DNA of 64,000 nt from Myoxocephalus aenaeus (lineage: Eukaryota; Chordata; Actinopteri; Perciformes; Cottidae), in assembly GCA_038501785.1 (NCBI GenBank), contig JBAMJR010000051.1, positions 2,248,001 to 2,312,000 on the forward strand. The letters run 5' to 3'. Every line of letters starts with the position of its first letter. Position 1 is the first letter of the stretch. The notes under the pieces were generated by a model. The model made no database searches. It was not told where the DNA came from and was given only the letters and a program-made list of their open reading frames with translations. The position numbers and the translations under genes are program-made. Below, in pieces: positions 1 through 13,099 of this stretch.

Positions 1-383
1 CCTCCTTCACGGTCTGCTGCATCCGACACAGACAAGCAATCGAGTGTCTTAATGTGACCCAGTAACTAATAAACGCGTTGGATTACAGAATGCGATGTAT
101 CCTCATTGTCTTCTCTTCGACTTGTAGTGGTGAACTAGTACCAGTGTTTCAGAATCAACAAAAATGACTGAATTGAATAAACGAGTGGCTGTTATAATTA
201 CCAAAGTACCAAACTCGTGCTTTATTTAAATTTGACCAAAAGCGAATATGGTTTTTAAAAATAGATAATTTGAATGCTTTTTGGCAATGGCAACATTTTA
301 GAGTTGTATTCTTTTTTTGTTTTGTTTTAAATTGCTTAATTTTCTGAAAACAACAGTAAACTGTTTGTGTTTATTTTTTGCAG

Positions 384-3300
384 GATGGATTTGATGTGAT
401 TTTTGCAGCAGAGCGCCAAAATAAGTAAGTGTTCTAGCAAAATCTTCTTAGTTTGTATATACATGGTAATCATTTAGTTGATAAAAATCAAAATGTATAT
501 AGTTTCTTTTTAAATAATTTGAATTATCTGGAAAACCTGCTCACGCATAAAGAACAGTCATGTCTGTTGGTAACCATGGTCAGTAATGATGTGCAGTTAA
601 CCCACTGGTTTGGGCGGGTTTGGGTAAGCTTACTGGAAAATGTCCCGGGTGGGTCAAAAAGTGACAAAACAGCATTCCAAGTAGGTTACTAATAACTTTG
701 TTCACAAAACATTGTGAGCTCTCTCTCTCGCACTCACTCACCACACACACAAAAGCACCCACCGTGAATACTGCAGTGCTCATTCCTGTCTCTTGTGCTG
801 CTGTAATGCATAAAGTTATCAGTTTGCGTGTCGGGTTCGGGTGGTTGATTAATGCATATTTTGGCAGTGCAAATCAGCTCTTATGTCGGGTGGGTGGGTG
901 TATAAAAACCCTGACCCGTCCATCGCTAGTGGTCTAGTCTGTGAAGCTGGCATGGTTTGAGTAGTTTTCCATATGACTTACAATATCAGGTCTCTGGGAA
1001 AGGAGCAGATGTGTGGATGTTTTTAACAACAGAGAACGAGAGAGGTAGGATGCCTGATACAATATGTTTTATTCACACCATATATTGATGCTTTCACAAG
1101 ACTATGTAGTGGTTTTTATTTGACATTGTGACACATTCGGCCTTGTGATTTGTGTTTTTTAAAAGTCTAACTTCCCTTTTCCATTCTTTCATTTAGGCAA
1201 AACGACCAGAGAAGCCCAGAGACTGAAGAAAATGTGGTTGAGCAGTTTGCTGTCGCTGCAACACAGAATCTTGAAACCACGAAACCTGACATGGATACAT
1301 GTGGGGGATTGGCTTTTGGACATTCTTTTGAAACTGCATCTGCCCCAAAGGGATGGGTGATCGGCCCCTTGTTTCAGTCATTCAAGTCGAAGATGGCCAG
1401 TTTCACAGATATAGTCATGAGTCCTGTTAAACTCTTCAGAGATAATAATCCTCCACCATGCACGGACCTTCCAGACCAACTCGATGAGTCTGAGCTACCG
1501 GCCACTGGAGCATGTGATGTTGAACACTCGGAGCTAAGCCACGCGTTTCATTCAGAAGCACAACGTGAGAATGCGAATCAGGAGAGGCTCCGTAAAGTAG
1601 AAAGTGAACAAAACACAAAAACGGTTGCACTTAGATATTCAAAAAAAATATCTTTTGATGTAGAGTTGCCAACACATAACTCCGAACAGGGGGAAGAATG
1701 TGCAATAACCCAAAAGGAAAAGAACTCTCCTGATTCTGTGCCTTTGCAACGCTGTCCCTCACCCACTGTTTCTGAGGAAGTTTCAGAATCTGCAGGGTCC
1801 TCTATATTGTTACAGCCCTCTCTCAATATCAGTGCCTCGCATGAAACCAAGCTAAATATGTCTGGTGCCATCGAGGACCAAAAAGGAAAGATGTTTGCTC
1901 AGCTGATACCACTGCTGAGGAAATGTTCAGTAACTAGATCAGGATTAAAGAAAGTTACCTCTAATACTGCAACATCTGAAGTGATAAAGGAAGAATCTGA
2001 GGTTAGTGATGAGCAGCTTTCTCACAGTAATTCAGTCAAATCAAACAAAGCTGAATCCGTCTGTTATGCTCCGCCTGTCACCGCCTGTCCTCAACCTCTT
2101 GATGGTGAGGATGATGGCAGGGAAATAGAAAGTTTGGATCGCACTAGCCACCTGCAAAACGTAAACGACAGGGCTAATGAAGGGACACTGAAGCCTTCTT
2201 TGGATACTCAGCAGCTGGATTGTCAGATAAACCCTGAAATGTATTCAGCTTCGGCTCTTGGGAGAGCAAAGAGAGGCGTTGAACTGGACTGCCATTCCCA
2301 AGACTTTGTGAAGAGGAAGAGGTTAACACCAGATACATACACAAAGGATACCAACAGACAAGAGTTATTAAATGTGACTCCAGATATTGGCGTATTGAGA
2401 CCACTAAGAAGAGAAGTTGTGTCAAAAAATCCCATTGTGCATAAGGAAGAAACGCTGAAGCCTGTTAGAAAAAGACCGTCTGTTTCATCAAGAGCAAATA
2501 AGAAAGGAAAAAATGGACAGGAAATAATTGCTACACTAGATGAAACTGTGTTAATCACACAGACTGAAAGTTACTCACTGGATAAAAGCAGTGGTGTGTC
2601 AGAGAATAACCTAAAGGGCAGCAGCAGCAAGAGGAAGCCCAGGGGTTTGTGCAAAAATCTGAAGACAAAAACAAGCCTTGGTAAACCTGATGTAAACATT
2701 GATAACGGTATGGAACTGGAAACCAGCATGGCCATCGCCTCGACCAAACAAGCCGAGCAGGAAACGGAATCAGAAGTCCTTACTTGTCCCGCTATAAAGC
2801 CCCTCCAGAGCTCAAGCAAGCGCAGGAATATAAACAAACCAGTCAAGCGTAAATCGCCGAGCCAATCGAGCTCAGCTACCGAGTCAGACAGCACTTTGCT
2901 TAAAAGTGCCTCTCATTGCGGACTGAACCAGCCGTCCAAGAGAACCAAAAAGGGTTTTAGAGTTGACTTTAAATCGTCTGCGTCAGGTGGGAGCCAAGAG
3001 ACAAAGTGGTGTTCCCAGGACCTTCATTTGATAGCCAAAGAAAACCAGCCTCATGAAAGCAGAGGTCAAATCTCCACGGACCCGGTGTATTTTGAAATGA
3101 CACCTTTTGGAAGTGATCAACAACCTTCGTCCTCTCAACCTAATTTAAACGGTTCTGGACAATCAAATAATGAAGATGAGCGCGTCACCGATGGGAAGGA
3201 AAAGAGTACTGCTGCTGTATCAGATGAGGTATTTCCCGCTGATGCTGAAGCTAGTAACCACAGCAGCATTAGTGTCTCTCAGTCGAGTGCAAGAAGGGTT

Positions 3301-5667
3301 AATATTAAGCCGACTAGAGCAGATAAAAAGACGAGAAAATGCAGGGTTTTGCTTAGCAGGGCGTGTAAAGGTGAAGCGGGGACTAAGTCCGTCACTATGG
3401 ACAATGCAGACCTGGCTACACCAAGTTCACCCTCAGAAGGAAATGACTTGTCAAGGCGCCTGTTGCGCAGCTACTCTTGCCCGGAGATCCCCTCCTTTCG
3501 TCTCCATGACACCACCTGGACCTCTGCTCTGCATTCGCCCCATCACAGCAGGAGCCACACAACACACTCGTCCCACACTCCTGTCCATCATGCCCTTCAC
3601 CAGACCCTTCGGCGCGCTCGTCGACACACAGTCTGCAGTGTAGAAGTGGAGAGGGAGATCATCGCCCCTCTCTGCCTTCGTAAGGAGGTGTACCCGTCCA
3701 GAAGATCTCTCTCATATGATGGAGCCACCCACCACCAAGGGCCGTCTCCTAGTCTTGCACTTTCTCCCAGCAGTTCCCTGTCCGCTCTCGTTTCCTGTTT
3801 CCTCTCAAGCCCCCTGGCTTTCCTCTCTAAGAAAGTCAACAGAGGCGCCACCAGCCCCAGCTCTTCCAGTCATGGTTCCTCTCCCACCTCCTGTTCCCCG
3901 ATATACCCGATGGTATTCCTCGAAAGAATTGACTCTCCCAAGTTTGACTATAGTAGCAGGTAACAATTCTTTTATTTTTATTTTTTTAAAGATCTGTAAT
4001 AATATGTTTTATGATTATGCCAATGACGCTGTGCTGATATTACCTCCTGGTTTCTTTGCAGTGCGGATCTGTTGGCGAGAAGACAACAGAGTGAAGAGGA
4101 GGATGATGCAGAGGACACGAGCTCGTCCAGTCAGGAGTTTGAAGACGTAGGGTTGAGAGAAGAAAAGGCTTTGTCCGATTCTGAAATCAAGGTATACTTC
4201 ATTTTACTTTAATATAATGACCATCAATGTCATACTTGATAGAGGCAGCCAATCAAATCAAGCAAGAGGCACGTTACGTTACCATTGACTTCCTGTTTTG
4301 ATGCCGGTAGATGTGGTAGCAAATACAGATGAAAGGTTGATATTGGCAGTTTATTCTTACAGTGAACTATATAATTCAAGCTCACCTCAGGATTCAAACA
4401 CTAAGTGAAGGAAACATGCATGGAGTATGCCACTAGTTCTACTCTGTCTGACCTGATGTTCTGATTGTTATGTAAAACAATGTATTACTATATAATTTAA
4501 CTTTGATCACAACAATGTTATGTAATGGTTTCAGAATGATTTAGGTTACCAATCCTCTTGTTCATCCTCACAGGTGGTGCAAAAGCATGAGGAACGAGGG
4601 AAAGTGTCATCTATAAGAATTCGGAAAACTTTACCCAAACCTCAGAACAACCTGACACCCATGGGCCTGCCCAGACGCATCAGGTACATAAATGAATGAG
4701 CAGGGGAGATCACATGTGTAACAAATTAATCTTAACACAATGGTCCACATATACTTTTAACGGAATCTCAACGCCTTCTAGGGATTTATATTTTCCCCAA
4801 AAATACATTTTCTGTCCCGGTAGCAGAAACACATGATCTCAGGAACTTGACTTTACAACACAAAATGCAACTAAAGTCCCCTGTTATTTTTAATGAGTAC
4901 TCCTTCCTGCTGTATTAGTCGACATGTTTCATTGAAGAATAGCCTCTAACAAAGCTCCCAAATTCCATGATAATAACATTTCCTTTTCTATAAACGCCAT
5001 AAAAGTTCCTTGTTATTTTGTTGTTTGAAGCAACAAAATCAGGAGTAACTTTAGACAGCGGGTCTTGACTGAGTAACCACGGCCTTAGAATGTGCTGAAT
5101 TTATTCATGCTCCAATCACTTACTAATTCTGCCTCATTGTTGACCTCACCAAAGTAAAAATATGTATTTTTCTCCTTGACCTCCCTCCTCATGAGCAAGA
5201 TGAGGCATTGATTATTGACCTGGATGGTGAATAGTAACAGTCGTCAAGTTCAAAGGGAAATGTTGTTCAGTCTGCATTTGACTGTTTGGCAATCAGTCAA
5301 AGGTCTAAAAGGTTTTTACAGATGCAGCCTTTGGGTAAAAGATCTTCTGTGCTGATTATAACTATACAAGGTCATGTTTGATCGTTCATAGTAAAGTCAA
5401 AGGTGTTTTAAAGTAGGACAAATTCTATTGGCTCACACTGTCAACTGCCATTGAGGGTTCATTTATGTTGTGTCAATACATGTCTGTTGTCTATTGAACA
5501 CTCTGATCAATATTCAGACTGATTGCAACCATGTGTTTTTTTTTCTTCTGTCACACCACAGGCTGAAAAAGAAGGAGTTTAGTTTGGAAGAAATTTACAC
5601 CAATAAGAATTTCAGCAAACTCCCTGAAAGGTAAAGTCAACTTGAAAACATTGACTGTAAATGCATG

Positions 5668-5739
<72 letters not shown>

Positions 5740-7162
5740 TAAATAAAAGAAAAAAACACACACAATAGGTATTTCATGAAGGTCATTAATCTTTAACAAA
5801 TATAAAAACAACATGTTGTACAACATAAATTACAGCTACACCAGTTTTTCCCTTTAGACTTTGGAACAGTAAAACCAACTTCATAAACCATAGCTCTACG
5901 TTGTGTCCCTGGACATATGGAGCTGCAGAGTTACCTTTTTATACATATCAATCTGTTTCTTTAATAGTTTAACATTGAAAGGTATGGGATTACAACACCA
6001 AATGCATCTGTATAAGGGATTTGTTGAAGTCTTTCTGTAAACGCGTTATAGACACGACTAAAATAAACTTTAAACCTCACACCTGTGATGCAGAAACACT
6101 TATTACACCGCAAAATAAAACTGTTGGATGGATGAAAAAATGGAGGCGCATCCTGTGTCCCAATTCCATATTCTACCTATTTTATAGTATACTGTTTTTG
6201 CACTTAGTTTAAAGGATGTCAACATACTTAAAGGAATAGTTTGGATATTTGGAAGCAGGGTTGTATCAGGTACTGATCCAGAGTCAGTTTATTACCTCCA
6301 GTGGATGGCGGTCAAACTCGGCACGCCCCAAGTTGGGATAGTACCAACACAGGCGCACAGCAATGTACTGCTGTGGATGGGGGCGGCAGCAAAACTTATT
6401 TTAGACCCCCTCTGGGTTATTGTGCAACTTTGGCGTTTTAAAGGGTGAGTTTGGATTCACCTAAGTCAAACAATAACACTAACTAACTAACTAACCGATC
6501 GAGGCAGCAACTTCGTGCGAGGTAAAACGACTATTTTTGTCAATGGCATCATTTTAATTTTGCGACGGATATGGTCTTAACTGAAAATATTCTAAATAAA
6601 GCATACACTTCAACAGTGTCAAAAATTAGTTTTGCTGCTGCCCCTGTCCAAATAGTACATTACTTTGTTCCTGTCTTGTTACTCCTGTATGTTTCTTGAA
6701 ACTCCATCTACTGCTTGTGAGGAAAAGTTTGGCCATAGGGTGGCACCAGAGGAAATATCAGTTACTTAAATCAGAGTTCTGTACTAATATAATAACTACT
6801 AAGTATGAACTTGCTATTGCTGCCATAACTGCGTGAAAACTCACTCATTGATTATAATTTGTTTCTCTGCTTTCAGCCGGCTGGAGACCATATTCGAGGT
6901 GCCTCACAATCGCCGGGATGGCTCTGAGTCCTGGTACAGCCAGAGACGTGTCAAACGATTTTTGGAGTTCCTGGATGCCGGCGAGGTCAGAAAACCAAAG
7001 AAGCCACTTGTTGGTGTTGGAAAGGCAGGTATCTTTTCTTCCAGGAGGAGACGAGGGGGCTTCCCTAAAGACGAGCCCAGCGCGCAGGATGCGGACTCTC
7101 TTCTCTGTGCCAAGCTCGATCAGCTGAACCTGTGGTTGATAAACGATCAGACAGACAGCTGA
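384..7162 (+). CDS. prr14: PRR14 (proline-rich 14), Tantalus-domain protein, 5' partial
   Basis: Coding exons in frame: 384-424, 1197-3959, 4062-4191, 4574-4683, 5562-5630, 6877-7162 (1,132 codons plus stop). The first exon opens in phase 0 with no in-frame ATG, so the start lies left of the window. The 2.76 kb exon is low-complexity and Ser/Lys-rich, with basic clusters such as KRKR, and ends in blocks I associate with PRR14/PRR14L (SYSCPEIPSF, RRHTVCSVEV, RKEVYPSRRS). The last exons encode the Tantalus-like domain (FSLEEIYTNKNFSKLPE, then LETIFE). Human PRR14 tethers HP1-bound heterochromatin to the nuclear lamina. PRR14 is preferred over PRR14L because tmem265, rusf1, armc5 and cox6a2 lie nearby, as on human 16p11.2. 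The protein is much longer than human PRR14 (about 585 aa), through the large exon. Confidence 0.85.
583..943. repeat. possible hAT-like non-autonomous element in prr14 intron
   Basis: This intronic stretch contains repeated GGGT/CGGGT words at its left (about 610-655) and right (about 830-925) ends. The ends, CAGTAATGATG on the left and the complement of CCATCGCTAGTG on the right, are loosely inverted relative to each other. That layout resembles short hAT-type elements common in fish. No clear 8-base target duplication was found, so the borders and the class are tentative. Confidence 0.3.
5669..5736. repeat. (AT)n microsatellite
   Basis: About 65 bases of uninterrupted AT dinucleotides lie just downstream of the prr14 exon 5562-5630, in the intron. 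This is a simple sequence repeat, likely length-polymorphic. Confidence 0.95.
6225..6800. repeat. interspersed fish repeat in last prr14 intron
   Basis: The block begins TTAAAGGAATAGTTTGGATA, passes through text on the pattern 'ggtactgatccagagtcag...ttacctccagtggatggcggtc', and ends near CTTGTGAGGAAAAG. I recognise this pattern from memory as a dispersed repeat in perch-like fish. It contains a short TAAC tandem (about 6478-6493). No coding capacity is visible. Family name and exact ends are unknown. Confidence 0.4.
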
Positions 7163-8913
7163 CAGTTGCCTCTTTAAAGGCGATTGTTTGGCAGCCATTA
7201 AAAAAACAAAAAAATACTGCGGGAGATAATTCTGTTTATTTTAATGTGTTTCTAATGTGTTTTTCAGCGCTTTTTTCCTCATCAACACGATCTGTGTCCG
7301 ATTGTTGTGGTGAGAAGTTGTTATTGAAGAATTAGGGTTCTGTAGCATTTGTAGCCTGCGAGTTGCTGAGCGATGCCTCAGAGCACCAGAAGAGATCGCC
7401 TCATAGACGTTGGTTATAAACATGGTATACAATAAGTTGCTTACTTGACATTAAACCTCTACCGTCCAGTTTCCCCCAGGCAGCTTTTCATCTGCGATGA
7501 GTGGAACCGTTGATAAACTAACGTTCTTGTTTTCAGCACTTGTACAGTATCGTAACTATCTCAGACTCACCCAGAGAGTGACACCTCTGCACTTCCTCCC
7601 TGGGTGAGTGGCGATGCCGCTTTGTTGCAGAAGGTTTCCTTTCCTAAAATGCACAAGGCATCCGATTTCCTTTTGACTGTCACGTTTGGAAGAAAGGTCG
7701 TGGCTTTGCAGCATTCTTGTAAGATTTCATGCCAGAAAGAGATTTGCATTTGTCGCAGCCAATTTCACAACCAGGTTTCTGTCCATGAATTATAATGTAC
7801 TGTCGAAGTGTGTCTACAAGTAGCACATGTTCATCATTTTACTCAGCTCAGTTCTCAGTACTCTGTTGAATTATTTGTTTAAATTTCATGGCTGTAGAGG
7901 TTTTTGTTGAAATATAACTTGGAAACAATACGGTGTTCAGATTCCACTGCTGGTTGTTTTTTTATTACCTGTGGTTCTCTGGATTGTTTTGTGCCGTCTA
8001 TATTTGTATTGCGAATGTTGTGCGAACTTTGAATGTTGTGCGAACTTCTTGATAAACTGCCTATATGTATTTTTCTTTTTGGCCAAATTTTGTTCAAGTT
8101 GCCTTAACTGTAAGAGGTTTAAATGGATGTTGTTGTTTTTTGTCGCTGTATTGGTAATTGTTTTTAACGAGGGCGGGTCAAGATCATTCAAACAAAAAGA
8201 GCACAAAGACGTTTATTATGAAATAGTTTCTGTTTGTATAAAAGTACAACATATTGATACATTTGACATTAATAAAGATGATATGGTAACATTGCTGCAT
8301 TGCCAAGATAATGTTGTTAATAAGAGCAGGAGCTTGTTCTCACTGCCATGATGTTTATGTACCCCAGTAGAGGCCCAATCCTTGATGGACAAGTTAATGT
8401 CGCTACTTTTTAGATTGACAGATGGAGTAATTTATTAACTTTTGTAGTATCTGTAGTATATAAATCATCCATAATGCGTATGTTAAATGGTAATACTAAG
8501 GATTGGCTCATTATTGGAGGATGACCATTCTAATCTGTAATATATATTGTATATGTGTCATGTAGTGTCATGTCGCAAACTATAGGCAATGCTGGATTTT
8601 TATATGACCATTTTAGTTTTTGAACTGTCCATGTTCCTATATTGTTAAATAAATATTACAGCATATAAAAAAAATAAACATGTAAAAGTTGTAAAGTTTT
8701 TGACACTGTTCTCTATAGTGGTTGATCCTTGTGTCAAGAGCTACGTGGTTAAGAGTAAGTAGAAAAGTGTAAACTGGGACAGCAGTCACGTTATCAGCAC
8801 AAGAAAACAGTCTGTTCTGTGCTGAGGAGCTTTGTGCCGCCCGCTGTCCGTCTCCATAAACATCCATAAAGTCACTCCTCTGCTCGTCTTCTGTAGCGCG
8901 TCATCAAAGTTGA
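7163..8913. other. prr14 3' UTR and gene-free spacer to tmem265
   Basis: The prr14 stop at 7160-7162 is followed by AT-rich sequence that should contain its 3' UTR and, from the other side, the tmem265 3' UTR. Open frames here (for example 7971-8351 on +) have no recognisable domain and biased, Cys/Phe-rich translations. A near-exact 18-base direct duplication (GAATGTTGTGCGAACTT units) lies at about 8012-8046. I see no gene. Confidence 0.6.
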
Positions 8914-9410
8914 TCAGTCTATCAGAGTGAGGAGATAAGAGACCAGCGCTAACAGAATGGGCGTTAAAGCCAGAACTGAGACCCAAACCACGATGGAGAT
9001 GATGCCAAACTTTTTTGCCTGTTTTGAAAACGTCTTGGCACTCTTTGGATCCGCCGCTCTCTCAGCCTGTTGAGGTCAAGACAAGAACACGTTGTTTTTA
9101 TGAAATGTCAAACTTCCTTTCAGGTCACTGTTTATGAACAGGCTGTGCACGTGCAGCTTTTGATATTTTGACTCAAAAGTACCTTGACTGAATTTATCAG
9201 CGCATTGATTCCGATGCAGGAGATCCCACAGACGATGCTGCAGATGGCCAGCTTCCTGTGATGCTGGTCATCGCAGCAGGCGGCGCAGACGGCGCCCCGT
9301 CCACCGCTGATGACTGCTTTAGTATTTTGTGTCTCTCTGGCCCCTGGGACTGTCTCCAGTAGGATCGACACCTCATCTGCCTTTTCACCGGTCGGAGGTG
9401 ACGTAGACAT
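8914..9410 (-). CDS. tmem265: TMEM265, dispanin/CD225-like two-pass membrane protein
   Basis: Two coding exons on the minus strand, 9410-9183 and 9066-8914, join in phase 0 to give 126 aa. The N-terminal half is polar. The first hydrophobic segment (KLAICSIVCGISCIGINALI) ends just before the exon junction, followed by a short loop (AERAADPKSAKTFSKQAKKF) and a second hydrophobic segment (GIISIVVWVSVLALTPILLA). This two-helix layout with an intervening basic loop is typical of the dispanin/CD225 superfamily. The ATG sits 2-3 bases inside an exon that starts right after an acceptor, so an untranslated 5' exon is expected upstream, possibly near 10625-10900. Human TMEM265 lies on 16p11.2 near PRR14, which supports the name. 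Molecular function is not established. Confidence 0.8.
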
Positions 9411-11639
9411 TTCTGCAAAAACATACGATATTAAGAAAAGTCATAATTACTCAAAACCAACATTTTGAGTAAGAACGGTGCAAATGATGGTTGAGCAGCA
9501 AAGAGGAATTTGACTGTAGGATTTGTCTGAGCGGTGCCTTTATGGTTTTAACTTTGTTCACAGTTGATAGAATTGTTTGTTTTTTAAGATAAAGGGACAT
9601 TTAAGGAACTGGTTTCACCCTTTGTGTACGAGGCAAGCCCCGTAGGTAAATGTTGAGTTAAATCAAATGCACTTTCCCCCAGGTCTGTGAGGACCCCCCT
9701 CTTAAATCTGTCCCACCGTTTTTTCTTTTGGACTCGTAATGATAACTAGAATCAGTCCAGGTGTAATTCAGCACGGCCCAAAGGGAATATCCGGGGTTTA
9801 AAATGGTTTGCTCTTGATTTCCCTGAGGAAAAAGCTGTTACTTCCCCTAACTGACTGCCCTCTGGTGCATGCTGCTGATGGTTTTTATGCTAAAAACAGC
9901 CAAGCTGTCACCTTGTATTACAAGTTTATACAGTTTGATATGTTTACCCTGAGTTTAACCTGTTGCCTATAGTGCTGGCAAGGCAAGACAATCTCAGTGT
10001 AAAAAATGTCAAAATAAAGTCCCCTACAAGCCTAAACATGTTCTTCAAAAGTATTCACACAGTATGTTCCTATTAGTGAGCATGGGAACTTTTCTGAACT
10101 GGGTGTTTCCATCACAAAACAGAAAGTAGCCTTCGGATGGCGTAACAGTGTCAAGTGTTCCCTGTTACCGAGACTACAAGAAACGAAATTGAATAACTTG
10201 AAAGATCACTCTTTAAAAACAATGTTGAAACCTGACGCTTGGCTAGCAAATTGTCCGGGAACTTTATCTAATCTCTGATTTGATCAAAGCGCTGTACGCG
10301 GCACGCCAGCATGCTCTGTTTGTTTGTCACTTGGAGACAATACATCGGCAGAGAGTTGGACTGGGTTAATAATAGTATCGCCGCGCTCTACAGGCCCGTG
10401 AATCATTTGTAGTGGCCTGTGAGAAACTTGTGTGGATTACTAAATATGTGTTAGAGAATGATTAAGAAAGTTTCCGCCCTGTAAAAACTGAACACAATAT
10501 TGTTAATCTGGTCCTACCACACAAAAGGGGAGTATACAACTTGAATATCACATTCACCCGATGATGCGCTTTAAACACAATTAAACCTAATTTAACAAGT
10601 ACATTTTTACTTTAAAGTACAAACCTGATTCAATTTCAGATCCTCAGTCTGAGTGCTCTCCTTCAGTGAGTTCCTAGGAGTCCAGAATGTGATCCAGAGT
10701 GATATTAAAGTCCTCTTGAGATGGCAGGCAGGTGTATAAATCCAGTTTCAGGTGACAGCTTTCACATGAAGCTTCTTCCTTTTTGAAAGTTGAATGTTTT
10801 GGTTAAACTTTTCCACACATGGTCATCCAAAAGCGGCGGTTGTCATTGTAGTGGGAGTCCCAGCGATGAACGTCTCCGAGGCCCTGCCTGTCCCTGTGAA
10901 ATGCTGTATAAGTTGTTGAATCACAGGACTGGGAGGCGGCAGTGAAACTGTGTGTGAAACTTTCACGCCCATTTACTTACTGTGAAGTATTTTTCCTCCC
11001 TCCCACCCACACATGCACCAAGTCCCCTTCTTCACACGGTTACAGTAGTGGTCACGTCCTGTTCCATGTCGTTTGCAGGTTCGGCGTCGTCTCTTCTTCG
11101 TTAGTCACAGTTTTACACTATTGCTACAACCTTTCCTTCTCTTCTTTTTCCACACAGCATTCCTGAGGGCTCGAGGAAGGTGTGTCAGTGCTTGTCTCGC
11201 CTTAGGTGAAACAGACACAGATTCTTATCTGCCTCATTGTTCTCTACATTATTCTGGGAGAACAAGCAGATATATTTTTATCTTCCATATAACAGCTCAT
11301 TGTTCAGTCACTTATACATCTTTGAAACATACACTTCTTGCTCTTCTTGTTTTTCTACTGCCAACCTTGTGGTTGCGGGACGACCACTCATCCCCCTGAG
11401 CTACAGCCGCCACCTGTAAATAAGTGTAAGATAAGAAAGTGGTCAGACAACAATTACCTGACTGCATTTTTTCAGAGCTGACGCAACCCACTGTACTCTG
11501 TCAGCCTTCAGACAGCTGGATGTTTCTGCTCGGGGAAACAGAGCATGGGAGGGTTCTGCTGACTCGTGCATGCTGCCACAAGTACAAACTTCTGTAAGAA
11601 AATGTGTTTTTTAAACTGTGGATTCATGTCAAACCTCAG

Positions 11640-11816
11640 TGTATTGGGATACAGTGGTTTTGTCTTGTCTTTTGTCTCTGGTCTTAATGTCTTTTTTATA
11701 TTTCTCTTGTTTATTGTATATAATATGTATGTATGTACGAAGAGCTACGTGAAACTGGAGTCAAATTCCAAAAATTGTGTAAACACACATGGCAAATAAA
11801 GCTGATTCTGATTCAT
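11640..11816 (+). repeat. LINE 3' end (L2/Rex1-type tail)
   Basis: The stretch ends GGCAAATAAAGCTGATTCTG followed by a partial repeat of the same octamer-like unit. It is preceded by 'aaattccaaaaattgtgtaaacacacatgg'-type sequence. This is the usual 3' tail of L2/Rex1-type non-LTR retrotransposons in fish. A second copy with the same tail design occurs at 47170-47331. No RT coding region is attached. Confidence 0.55.
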
Positions 11817-11974
11817 TTGGGTTGTAACAACTAACTGGTTTTGTCTTGCATCAGCTACTTGCTGGCACGGCTTCAGAGTAATTATAAAGGTTGCTCATTC
11901 TCAGTGACGAAGGCTGGAGGACAGTTTTGATCTAAATGCATCGACCCAAACAAACAACAGGATGCTCACAGAGA

Positions 11975-12060
11975 GTCAAGTAGTAGAAGTACCGTAATAT
12001 TGTATTTAAGCACACTACTTGAGTAAATGAACTGAGTTACATTCCATAGATGATTATTAG
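11975..12060 (-). repeat. fragment of a common fish repeat
   Basis: The words AAGTAGTAGAAGTA and ACTACTTGAGTAAATG followed by TGAGTTACATTCC read on the minus strand as part of the repeat seen at greater length at 25905-26400 (ACTCAAGT...TACTTGTATTT). It is a truncated copy. Confidence 0.4.
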
Positions 12061-12677
12061 TGTGATTTTCAATCAAATCTTTTAGTGTTTAGTGTTAATC
12101 TATATTTTAAATAAACAAATCCAGTGGAATTGTGGGTACCTTTTTTTTTCTTATATCTTTTAATTAACCATACCAGTTTACAATGAATACATTAAATGTT
12201 ATATCATTTTCAAAATGTATAATAACACTTTAACATTCAATTTTAACATTATGATTAGTTAACACAATATATTTTGATGAGTACCCATAAAATGTTCCAA
12301 AAAGCTTTTCCTCGAGAAATAAATGTTCCTTATTTCGTAGAATGCATTACGCACATGTTTATTGTTTAGAATTCATAGTATCAATGTATCATCAAAAGGG
12401 ATTTATTATAAGAGAGTCTCTGTTAGTTTTTGTCGTTTTATCGGAGCCCCGCCTTAAAATCCTAATCGACCAATGAGGAATGAGGGCGGAAATAAACACG
12501 GAAGTGCTTCGAAAAAAACCACGACAGAAAGGACGACACGTAGGCTGTGTCCAGTTTCAGCCTGTACGGAGCCAAAATGAACTTAAACTGAATACATTCC
12601 GGCATATTGCAGACGGCAGTATATTTGGGTTTTGTTAGTTTAGTCTGAAGTGTAGTGTTTCGCTCCTAACGGCCTGA

Positions 12678-13062
12678 ATGGAGTCAGCTAGAGGGGTCGT
12701 TTTGGCCACAGAGAAATATGGCAGTGCAGAGTCCTGGAAGTATTTTGCAAAGGATGCAGTGATGGAGAGGAGAAGAGATGGGAGTGAAGGGGCATCAAGA
12801 GGAAACTCTATTGTTGGAGTTTTTAAAGTAAGGATTTATAACGTTTCCACAAAGAGTGTGTGATCTCCTGCCACAGAAGCTTGATTGTGTCCAAATGAGA
12901 GGGTTACTCCTTTAATGCTTTAAGGTTGTAGAAAGCCCTCTTTACAAATAGATGTTGTTCTGTATGAAGACAAATGGACAAACTCAATAATTAGAGACAA
13001 ATTACACCATCATGGTTCAATAATGATCGAGGGTCACTCAGGAGTAGAAAACCAACTTTCAG

Positions 13063-13099
<37 letters not shown>

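Larger units (their letters stand above)
9411..12677. other. tmem265 5' intron and upstream spacer before rusf1
   Basis: On the minus strand this holds the 5' intron of tmem265 and probably its untranslated first exon; a candidate donor, complement of ACAAACCTGATTC, lies at about 10619-10631. The rest is mostly non-coding spacer with two repeat remnants listed separately (about 11640-11816 and 11975-12060). Just upstream of rusf1 the sequence is GC-richer, with a CCAAT-type word in GACCAATGAGG at about 12468-12478, so the rusf1 promoter is likely at 12430-12670. Confidence 0.5.

Noticed and set aside
1..383. Possible upstream prr14 exon or neighbouring gene end
   Set aside because: AATAAA words occur (about 69 and 177), but no open frame splices in phase 0 into the exon at 384.
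7971..8351. 126-codon open frame downstream of prr14
   Set aside because: Composition is Cys/Phe/Leu-rich from T-rich DNA, with an internal direct duplication. No domain, splice or promoter context supports it.
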